Under the pieces are notes generated by a model, which did not search any database, was not told the DNA's origin, and was given only the letters and a program-made list of their open reading frames with translations. This document shows positions 1-4,597 of a stretch of DNA of 8,079 nucleotides, piece after piece (position 1 is the stretch's first letter; each line of letters begins with the position of its first letter). The position numbers and the translations under genes are program-made. Source of the stretch: Acidimicrobiia bacterium (GTDB taxonomy: Bacteria > Actinomycetota > Acidimicrobiia > Acidimicrobiales > Poriferisodalaceae). The DNA is taken from contig JALSTE010000669.1 in the NCBI GenBank assembly GCA_026983855.1, forward strand, positions 1-8,079, written 5' to 3'.

Positions 1-435
1 TGGGTCTACTACGAGACCATCGGCGGGGGTCAGGGCGCCCGTCCTCACCGTGACGGGATGAGCGGCGTCCACACGGTGATGACCAACACCCGGAACACCC
101 CCGTCGAGGCCCTGGAGCGTGCCTACCCGGTGAGGGTGCGACGGCTGGCGCTGCGTAGAGGCAGCGGGGGAGGGGGACGCAGCCACGGGGGTGAGGGAAT
201 CGAACGCGAGGTGGAGATCCTCGAGGACGCCACGGTCTCGCTGATCACCGAGCGCCGCCGTTCCCGGCCCTGGGGACTCGCCGGCGGGGGATCGGGATCC
301 CCCGGTGTCAACAGCCTCATCCGGGAGGATGGGGAGGAGATCGAACTGGCCGACAAGGTGACCCTGGCCGTGAGGGCCGGTGAGGTCCTCCGGATCCTCA
401 CACCCGGAGGTGGCGGCTGGGGCCAACCCACCTGA
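1..435 (+). CDS. hyuB: Hydantoinase B / oxoprolinase family protein, C-terminal part (5' truncated by window)
   Basis: The reading frame is open from base 1 and ends at TGA 433-435, so 144 C-terminal residues are visible. The piece opens with WVYYETIGGGQGARP, then a DGMSGVHTVMTNTRNTP-type segment and EALERAYPVRV. These are hallmarks of the C-terminal region of HyuB (N-methylhydantoinase B / 5-oxoprolinase C-terminal half / acetone carboxylase alpha relatives). A glycine-rich segment (LRRGSGGGGRSHGGEGI) and a GEVLRILTPGGGGWG tail follow, also typical of the family end. Such proteins work with a HyuA partner in ATP-dependent opening of hydantoin or oxoproline rings in the cytoplasm. The true substrate cannot be read from this fragment. 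The partner gene would be expected upstream, outside the window. An internal ATG at base 58 is not the start, because homologous sequence precedes it. Confidence 0.88.
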   Translation, partial: WVYYETIGGGQGARPHRDGMSGVHTVMTNTRNTPVEALERAYPVRVRRLALRRGSGGGGRSHGGEGIEREVEILEDATVSLITERRRSRPWGLAGGGSGSPGVNSLIREDGEEIELADKVTLAVRAGEVLRILTPGGGGWGQPT

Positions 436-450
436 CCCGATTCTGGGTCG

Positions 451-475
451 CCGGGGCGGCCATGGGGCGCCCCGG
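451..475 (+). terminator. Hairpin after the hydantoinase gene, possible terminator
   Basis: A perfect 8-bp GC stem (CCGGGGCG at 451-458 with CGCCCCGG at 468-475) with a 9-nt loop starts 15 nt after the stop codon. No T-run follows, so it is terminator-like in position and strength but not a canonical intrinsic terminator. Confidence 0.45.
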
Positions 476-523
476 TTCGCCACACATCGGGGTGGTGACG
501 GTCGGGATGGGGTTCAGCGTCGG

Positions 524-554
524 TTGGGCACCGGGGATCGAAGTTGCCTACCGT
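524..554 (+). promoter_or_regulatory. Candidate leaderless promoter of the SDR gene
   Basis: A TAnnnT-type -10 hexamer (TACCGT, 549-554) ends exactly 7 nt before the ATG at 562, so transcription would start at or next to the start codon. A weak -35-like TTGGGC lies at 524-529 with a 19-nt spacer. No Shine-Dalgarno sequence precedes the ATG, which fits a leaderless mRNA. Confidence 0.45.
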
Positions 555-561
555 TGGGGTC

Positions 562-1338
562 ATGGAGATCAAAGGAACATCGGCCATCGTCACCGGAGGG
601 GCCTCGGGCCTGGGGGAGGCGACGGCCCGCATGCTGGCCGCCCGCGGCGCCCGGGTGGTGGTGGCCGACCTGCAGGACGACAAGGGCCAGGCGGTGGCGT
701 CGGAGATAGGCGGGATCTTCGCCCACGTGGACGTGACCAAGACCGACGAGATCATCGCCGCGGTGGAGGCGGCCAAGGAGATGGGACCCATCTCCAGCCT
801 GGTGAACTGCGCGGGGATCGGCTGGGCCCAGAGGACGGTTGGACGTGACGGTACCTATGAGTCCGCCGCCAATCTCGAGGCCTTCATCCGGGTCATCAAC
901 ATCAACCTGATCGGTACGTTCGACTGCATCCGACTGGCCGCCACCGCCATGTCGACCAACGAACCCGACGCCGATGGCTGCCGCGGGGCGATCGTCAACA
1001 CCGCCTCGGTGGCCGCCTTCGACGGTCAAATCGGCCAGGCCTCCTACTCGGCGTCCAAGGGCGGGATAGTGGGCATGACCCTGCCGGTGGCCCGTGATCT
1101 GGCCGCCATCGGGGTGAGGGTGAACACCATCGCCCCGGGGTTGATCGACACCCCCATCTACGGTGAGGGTGAGGCCAGCGAGCAGTTCAAGGCCAAGCTG
1201 GGGGCCAGTGTGCTGTTCCCCCATCGTCTGGGTCATCCCGAGGAGTTCGCCTCCATGGCCCTCGAGTTGCTCACTAACAGCTACATGAACGCCGAGACGA
1301 TCAGGGTCGACGGCGGTATCAGGATGCCGCCGAAGTAG
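562..1338 (+). CDS. SDR family NAD-dependent oxidoreductase (3-hydroxyacyl-CoA dehydrogenase type 2-like)
   Basis: A 258-residue classical short-chain dehydrogenase, the usual family length, ending at TAG. Visible motifs are the Rossmann TGGASGLG (11-18), an acidic Asp36 after the second strand that favours NAD over NADP, NCAG (82-85), Asn115 in NINLIG, Ser149 in NTAS, and Tyr162/Lys166 in YSASK, so the catalytic Asn-Ser-Tyr-Lys set is complete. The C-terminal VNTIAPGLIDTP and RVDGGIRMPPK segments resemble the 3-hydroxyacyl-CoA dehydrogenase type 2 / 17-beta-HSD10 branch. It would oxidise a 3-hydroxyacyl-CoA or similar secondary alcohol in the cytoplasm, but the substrate is inferred from resemblance only. 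ATG 562 is chosen over an in-frame TTG at 544 because the protein begins with the family-typical MEIKGTSAIVTGG and a -10 element sits 7 nt upstream. It is probably transcribed alone. Confidence 0.93.
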   Translation: MEIKGTSAIVTGGASGLGEATARMLAARGARVVVADLQDDKGQAVASEIGGIFAHVDVTKTDEIIAAVEAAKEMGPISSLVNCAGIGWAQRTVGRDGTYESAANLEAFIRVININLIGTFDCIRLAATAMSTNEPDADGCRGAIVNTASVAAFDGQIGQASYSASKGGIVGMTLPVARDLAAIGVRVNTIAPGLIDTPIYGEGEASEQFKAKLGASVLFPHRLGHPEEFASMALELLTNSYMNAETIRVDGGIRMPPK

Positions 1339-1376
1339 ACGGATCCGGGTGGTCGCCCCGATCCCGGGCCGCCAAC

Positions 1377-1895
1377 TCAGGCCGAGGGGGCGGCCCCGGT
1401 GGGGTCGGGATTCACGACGATGTCTCCCCCCAGGGTGCCGTCCTCCTCCGCCGAGATGAAGCAGATGACCCCGCGATCGTCGGAGTTCCTCCACGAGGCC
1501 TCCGAGGGCGACAGGAAGACCAGTCCCAGATCCTCCCCCAGGGCGGCGGGATCAACGGAGTCGAGGCGGTCGGTGCACCCCCGCCGGGCGGTGTCGTCCA
1601 GTGTCTCCTGTCCGGGCCAGTCCGCCCCGGCCGGACCGGGTACGTCGAACATGGCGAAAACCTGGGCCTCGTGCGGCTCGGAGCAGGGCACCACCTCGAC
1701 GCTCGACAGCTCACCGATGAGGTCGTCGGCGTCGACGACGCAGTCGCCCCGTCGCAGCACCGAAACGCCCACCCGGCCCCCTCCCACCACCTGACCCTGT
1801 TCGTCGCGACGGGAGGAGTCGGTCTCGGAGAGGTCGCCCGCGCAGGCGGACAGCAGAACGGCGCAGGTCACGAGACCCGCGGCCAGGCGTCTCAC
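1377..1895 (-). CDS. Septum_form-type secreted lipoprotein
   Basis: A 172-residue protein with a short cationic N-terminus, a hydrophobic stretch and a lipobox LSAC (Cys18), so it is predicted to be exported and lipid-anchored on the outer face of the membrane. After a polar linker (about 19-45) comes a domain with GDCVVDADD (50-57), VVPCSEPHEAQVFA (68-81), W93-PG, Cys107 and Cys145. The arrangement GDC...VPC..PHEAEVFA...C...W...C matches the actinobacterial Septum_form family (Pfam PF13845, recalled). Its molecular role is poorly known and the name does not prove a role in division. Four extracytoplasmic cysteines (52, 71, 107, 145) could form two disulfides. The GTG start overlaps the stop of the PadR gene by 4 nt (GTGA), implying translational coupling. 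The two genes converge with the SDR gene, with 38 nt between the ends. Confidence 0.85.
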   Translation of the reverse strand: MRRLAAGLVTCAVLLSACAGDLSETDSSRRDEQGQVVGGGRVGVSVLRRGDCVVDADDLIGELSSVEVVPCSEPHEAQVFAMFDVPGPAGADWPGQETLDDTARRGCTDRLDSVDPAALGEDLGLVFLSPSEASWRNSDDRGVICFISAEEDGTLGGDIVVNPDPTGAAPSA

Positions 1896-2479
1896 ACCTC
1901 GGCCCGCCGGAGCACGGTCTCCCAGAAATCGGCCATGGCCCGATGAACGGTCAAACCCGCCTCCAGCACCGTCCTCATGGTGTCGGTCGGTTCGGGGACG
2001 ACCTCCCCCTCCACGGTGACCAGGGGTCGACCCTCAGCAGGTGGGTTCGGGGGAGACTGGTTCAGATCGTCCCGGGCCCGCTCCAGCATGTTCATCAGGG
2101 AGCGGTGGTACTCGAGGCGGGTGTGGGCCAGGTCGGCGATGGCCTGGTCCCCGGCCTCGGAGACGAAGAACAGCTTGAGCAGACCGAGATCCCGAAACTC
2201 GGTGGGACGGTCGCTGCCCTCGCGTATCCACGCCTCCAGGGCACCTCTTCCCTCGTCGGTGATGGAGTAGGTGCGTCGCTGGCGGCCTCCCTGCTCCACC
2301 TCGACCTCGACGAGACCCGCCGCGACCAGGCGCTGGGGCTCGGCGTAGAGCTGGGAGTGGGGGAACGTCCAGAACTGCCCGACCGACAGGGCGACCATCT
2401 GCTTCATCTCATAGGAGGTGAGCGGTCCGAGTCGGGCCAGCAGACCGAGTACGACCATCGAGGTCGGGGAGAGCCTCAC
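1892..2479 (-). CDS. PadR family transcriptional regulator
   Basis: A 195-residue protein with an N-terminal winged helix: LSPTSMVVLGLLARLGPLTSYEMKQM, then a recognition region ending FWTFPHSQLYAEPQRLVAAGLVEVE and a wing (QGGRQRRTYSITDEGRGAL). It is followed by an alpha-helical dimerisation domain (LGLLKLFFVSEAGDQAI...LEYHRSLMNMLERARDDL). This is the PadR (PF03551) plus Vir-type C-terminal layout; such proteins are dimeric cytoplasmic repressors, often ligand-responsive. A proline-rich insert (about 146-172) precedes the last helix. GTG 2479 is chosen because it places the DNA-binding domain at the N-terminus as usual and has a -10-like element 7 nt upstream; a start at 2614 would add 45 unrelated residues overlapping the DUF427 start. 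It is co-transcribed with the downstream lipoprotein. Targets are unknown; autoregulation and control of the divergent DUF427 gene are plausible. Confidence 0.9.
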   Translation of the reverse strand: MRLSPTSMVVLGLLARLGPLTSYEMKQMVALSVGQFWTFPHSQLYAEPQRLVAAGLVEVEVEQGGRQRRTYSITDEGRGALEAWIREGSDRPTEFRDLGLLKLFFVSEAGDQAIADLAHTRLEYHRSLMNMLERARDDLNQSPPNPPAEGRPLVTVEGEVVPEPTDTMRTVLEAGLTVHRAMADFWETVLRRAEV

Positions 2480-2486
2480 CCGGGGG

Positions 2487-2516
2487 ATTCTGCCAGCGGC
2501 CGGGAGGGTGAACCAA
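2487..2516 (-). promoter_or_regulatory. Candidate leaderless promoter of the padR-lipoprotein unit
   Basis: On the minus strand TTGGTT (2516-2511) and CAGAAT (2492-2487) are separated by 18 nt, and 7 nt separate the -10 from GTG 2479. The region lies between two divergent genes, so PadR could bind here. No clear inverted-repeat operator was identified. Confidence 0.45.
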
Positions 2517-2616
2517 TCCGTGACCCGAGGAATAGCCGACATGGAGGCCGGGTTTGCCGACGTTGGGACCAACAGCGAGATCGCGACCAGGGACCGACCG
2601 ACGAGAGGAAGCAACC

Positions 2617-2898
2617 GTGGCCAAGGCGGTATTCAACGGAACGGTGATAGCGGAGTCCTTCGACACCGTTGTCGTGGAGGGAAATCACTACTTCCCGATG
2701 GACTCGGTGAAGGCCGAGTACCTGACCCCCAGTTCGACCACCACCACCTGTCCGTGGAAGGGCCAGGCCTCCTACTACAACGTGGTCGTCGACGGCCAGC
2801 AGGCCCACGACGCCGCCTGGTACTACCCGGCGCCCAAGGATGCCGCAGCCGAGATCAAGGACTGCGTGGCCTTCTGGCGCGGGGTCGAGGTCAGCTGA
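2617..2898 (+). CDS. DUF427 domain protein
   Basis: A 93-residue protein consisting of one DUF427 domain, the usual size for a stand-alone copy. Recognisable signatures are VIAESFDTVVVEGNHYFP at the N-terminus, then a block containing CPWKGQASYYNV near the middle, and AAWYYPAPKDAAAEI...VAFW near the end. The biochemical function of this family is not established; it is a small soluble cytoplasmic beta-rich protein. GTG 2617 is selected because an AGAGGA Shine-Dalgarno sequence (2604-2609) lies 7 nt upstream and the protein then begins at the conserved region. It is divergent from padR, sharing an intergenic region of about 137 nt. Its 3' end overlaps the end of the opposite-strand SRPBCC gene by 8 nt, so the two are convergent and not co-transcribed. 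Confidence 0.9.
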   Translation: MAKAVFNGTVIAESFDTVVVEGNHYFPMDSVKAEYLTPSSTTTTCPWKGQASYYNVVVDGQQAHDAAWYYPAPKDAAAEIKDCVAFWRGVEVS

Positions 2899-3337
2899 CG
2901 GTCGGGTCGGTGACCAGGGCCTCGAGGCGTTCGAGGCTCAGTTCCATGTTGGAGGGGTGGGACTTGTCGTAGCCCATCAGCTCGATGCCCCGGGGGAACA
3001 ACGAGGTGGACCAGTCGAAGGTCTCGCGTACCAAGGTTCCCCCGTCGGTGGGCTCGAGTTCGTAGCGCCAGATGTGGCGCCCGAAGTGGCGCCAGGCGAT
3101 GAGCCGGTTCTCCTCGAACTCCACCACCTTGTTCGAGATGAGGTACGGCACGCCCATCTTCATGTTCATCGAGAAGCGGGATCCGAGGGCCAACCGGGTG
3201 GGTTCCCCCCGGGCCGACCGGACGGTGTCGGAGCCGTCGAAGTCCTGATGACGGGACGGGTCGGCCAGGATGTCGAAGATCCGGTCGGCGGTGGCGGGGA
3301 TGACCCTCTCGACGGAAACGCTGCGTACCCGGCCCAT
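2891..3337 (-). CDS. SRPBCC family protein (polyketide cyclase/dehydrase-like)
   Basis: A 148-residue single-domain protein. It begins VSVERVIPATADRIFDILADPSRHQDFDGS, the typical first strand, helix pair and 'DPSRH' turn of SRPBCC/START-like helix-grip folds (polyketide cyclase 2 type). It continues with LGSRFSMNMKMG, VVEFEENRLIAWRH, WRYELEPTDGGTLVRETFDW and a long C-terminal helix (NMELSLERLEALV). These proteins form a deep hydrophobic pocket for lipids or aromatic ligands; the ligand here cannot be predicted. No signal peptide is visible, so it is cytoplasmic. The ATG lies 3 nt after the stop of the upstream thioredoxin-fold gene and uses GAGGG inside that gene's end as a ribosome site, so the two are almost certainly one operon. 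The functional link between them is unknown. Confidence 0.88.
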   Translation of the reverse strand: MGRVRSVSVERVIPATADRIFDILADPSRHQDFDGSDTVRSARGEPTRLALGSRFSMNMKMGVPYLISNKVVEFEENRLIAWRHFGRHIWRYELEPTDGGTLVRETFDWSTSLFPRGIELMGYDKSHPSNMELSLERLEALVTDPTVS

Positions 3338-3340
3338 AGG

Positions 3341-3997
3341 TCAGCCCTCGGCCCCGGCGTAGCGGGCGAAGAGGCTCTCGTCGAGGGAGCCCAACTTCAA
3401 CTCCCCGGTGCCGTCGGGGTGGATGATCACCCACGCCGGTTGGAACTGGACCCCGAAGCTGCGCCACAGGTCACCGGAGGTGTCGGGAATCTGGGGGATG
3501 TCCTGCAGGGCGTTCCGGGCCACGAAATCCTTCATGGGCCCGGTGCCGTCCCGCCCGGGCATGCCGATTATCGCCAGGTCGTCGCCGTACTTGGCCTTCG
3601 CCGCCGCGACCGCGGGGGCTTCTCTCTCACAGATCGTTCACCACGGGGCCCAGAACCAGAGCAGGACCTCCCGACCGGCCAGGGCGTCGAGGTCGAGGCG
3701 GGAGCCGTCGAGGGTCTCCCGGTCCAGAACGAGGACGGCCTCGCGTGTCTCCGAGGTGGAGCCGACCGGGGAGGGGGCGACGTTCGAGGTGGCGCCCGTT
3801 GAGCCGGTGGTGGTGGGCCCGGGTTCGGGCGCCGCGTCCCCGGTGGGTGTGGTGGTTTCCGGTGCCGCTCCCTCGGTGATCACCGGGGAGTCTCCGCCTC
3901 CTCCGCACGCCGCCGCCAGCAGCGCCGCGGCCATGATCACCGCAATCAGTCCGGCGCGGGGCGAGAATCTCACGCCGACGGGGTTTCCCTCTTCCAC
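3341..3997 (-). CDS. Thioredoxin-fold (TlpA/MPT53-like) lipoprotein with in-frame TGA read as selenocysteine
   Basis: One 218-residue reading frame interrupted by a single in-frame TGA at 3638-3640 (codon 120). Order: N-terminus with arginines (10, 14), hydrophobic segment (15-30), lipobox-like LLAAAC (Cys31), Gly/Thr/Pro-rich linker (32-80), then a thioredoxin fold with LDGSRLDLDALAGREVLLWFWAPW, Sec120-Thr-Ile-Cys123, EREAPAVAAAKAKYG, a PGRDG turn and FGVQFQPAW with cis-Pro187. The family (TlpA, ResA, mycobacterial MPT53/DsbF) carries CxxC exactly where UxxC falls, and the frame stays intact on both sides. It would act outside the membrane as a disulfide oxidoreductase; direction and substrate are unknown. 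GTG 3997 is preferred because TATCGT lies 7 nt upstream; GTG 3973 is the alternative. It heads an operon with the SRPBCC gene. Alternatives are a nonsense mutation of TGT/TGC or a sequencing error. Other TGAs here are normal stops, so local recoding fits better than a code change. Confidence 0.8.
3600..3619 (-). promoter_or_regulatory. Candidate bacterial SECIS hairpin
   Basis: On the mRNA the hairpin starts 19 nt after the UGA. The 5' arm GCCCCCGC (3619-3612) pairs with the 3' arm GCGGCGGC (3607-3600) in 7 of 8 positions, with one C-C mismatch, around a GGUC loop (3611-3608, +27 to +30 from the UGA). A short upper stem with G at the start of the apical loop, some 16-37 nt from UGA, is the known general form of bacterial SECIS elements; the E. 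coli fdhF loop is also GGUC. The region is GC-rich and encodes an Ala-rich helix, so a chance hairpin cannot be excluded. Confidence 0.6.
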
Positions 3998-4004
3998 GGG
4001 GGCG

Positions 4005-4010
4005 ACGATA
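4005..4010 (-). promoter_or_regulatory. Candidate leaderless -10 element of the selenoprotein operon
   Basis: TATCGT on the minus strand (4010-4005) is followed by 7 nt and then GTG 3997. The match to TAnnnT and the spacing agree with the other leaderless candidates in this window. No convincing -35 was seen. Confidence 0.45.
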
Positions 4011-4162
4011 CATCGAGGAGCGGGACTATTTGGTTCGGGCCCTCGGCCGGGCGGGTTTCGGCGTGGCTCGGGGCGCACGCCGACGGGGGTGAGGGTGGTG
4101 GAACATGGCCCGTGGTGGCGGGATCCCGGTGGGGATTGTGTGGATCCCGATGTCCGGTGCTC

Positions 4163-4168
4163 TAGTTT
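4163..4168 (+). promoter_or_regulatory. Candidate leaderless -10 element of the small membrane peptide gene
   Basis: TAGTTT (4163-4168) is followed by 7 nt and GTG 4176. It is the most AT-rich patch of the divergent 178-nt region between the selenoprotein gene and the peptide gene. No clear -35 is visible. Confidence 0.45.
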
Positions 4169-4175
4169 TCGATGG

Positions 4176-4265
4176 GTGAGCACGAGAGCCCTGATCATCC
4201 TGGCCCTGATCACGGGAATGGTGATCCTGGTCGCCTTCGCCGTCCAGGTGGTGCTGGTGTTCTGA
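4176..4265 (+). CDS. Small single-pass membrane peptide, 29 residues
   Basis: From GTG 4176 to TGA 4263-4265 the frame encodes MSTR followed by an almost uninterrupted hydrophobic stretch (ALIILALITG to VVLVF, about residues 5-29, one Gln at 24). This is long enough for one transmembrane helix, with the cationic N-terminus probably on the cytoplasmic side. I do not recognise a family. Evidence that it is a gene: a -10-like TAGTTT exactly 7 nt before the start, strong hydrophobic coherence, and a terminator-like hairpin about 50 nt downstream. Its promoter is back to back with that of the selenoprotein operon. It could be a regulatory or accessory membrane peptide, or a chance frame. Its 5' codons continue an open frame from upstream, but the upstream part is antisense to the selenoprotein gene and not credible. 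Confidence 0.55.
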   Translation: MSTRALIILALITGMVILVAFAVQVVLVF

Positions 4266-4597
4266 TTTCTCCGGGTCGGGGTTCAGCGGTGTCGCGTCGA
4301 TGATGTGATGTCACGGGGCCCGGAACGGGCCCCTTCAGGTGGCACCGGGGTGGCGACGCCGCCGGCCCCGCTTCGGGGATCGTCGGGTGACCCTGTCGGC
4401 TCGGTGGACCTCGTCGGCGGGCACGGGTGGACCCTGGCGGGGGACGGGGTAGGTGTGTACCCTCCCCCGGTGGGCGGAGATCTGGGACTTCGAGCGAGGT
4501 GCTCGGGTTGGATCTCCAGGACAGCAAGGCCAGGCAATGGCCCCGTCACGGGGTCACGGGTTCAACGCCCCCACGCGCCCCGTCAGCGGCACCGGGG
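4266..4597 (+). promoter_or_regulatory. 332-nt non-coding stretch with promoter-like elements and structured leader of the M23 peptidase gene
   Basis: No credible gene lies here. After the hairpin at 4315-4333 comes a small CCCCG/CGGGG hairpin (4366-4378). Promoter-like elements are TGGACC (4428-4433) with TAGGTG (4450-4455, 16-nt spacer), or an alternative -10 TACCCT (4458-4463). The following 120-130 nt could be an untranslated leader with several possible stems: GGAGATC (4476-4482) with GATCTCC (4511-4517), enclosing CGAG/CTCG (4491-4494/4502-4505); GGCCA/TGGCC (4528-4532/4538-4542); CCCCG/CGGGG (4541-4545/4549-4553); and CCCCG (4578-4582) with CGGGG (4593-4597), which would cover the GGGG next to the start codon. 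Some of these are mutually exclusive, as in a switch. Confidence 0.45.
4315..4333 (+). terminator. Strong hairpin terminator candidate after the small peptide gene
   Basis: A perfect 8-bp stem, GGGGCCCG (4315-4322) with CGGGCCCC (4326-4333), closes a GAA triloop and is followed by TTC. It begins 50 nt after the stop codon of the peptide gene. There is no full T-run, which is common for high-GC hairpin terminators. Confidence 0.6.

Noticed and set aside
1339..1376. Bidirectional terminator between the SDR and lipoprotein genes
   Set aside because: Only a 5-bp CCGGG/CCCGG stem with a long loop and no T-run was found, too weak to call.
514..1494. Long minus-strand frame opposite the SDR gene
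   Set aside because: It is antisense to a gene with complete SDR motifs, and its His/Gly/Arg-rich translation shows no domain.
2480..2614. N-terminal extension of the PadR regulator to 2614
   Set aside because: The extra 45 residues do not resemble PadR and would overlap the promoter and start of the divergent DUF427 gene. GTG 2479 has a better placed -10 element.
3341..4213. Pseudogene or frameshift explanation for the split thioredoxin-fold gene
   Set aside because: Both halves are in the same frame, only one codon is a stop, it coincides with the redox cysteine, and no other decay is visible. A nonsense mutation or sequencing error remains possible but is less economical.
4450..4597. Canonical ydaO c-di-AMP riboswitch
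   Set aside because: The conserved core (for example the GACAGCTAACC-type block) was not found, only a weak GGACAGC resemblance at 4519-4525. It is reported only as an unclassified structured leader.
4427..4597. N-terminal extension of the M23 peptidase to ATG 4427
   Set aside because: It would bury the signal peptide behind 57 Gly/Arg/Pro-rich residues encoded in the structured leader.
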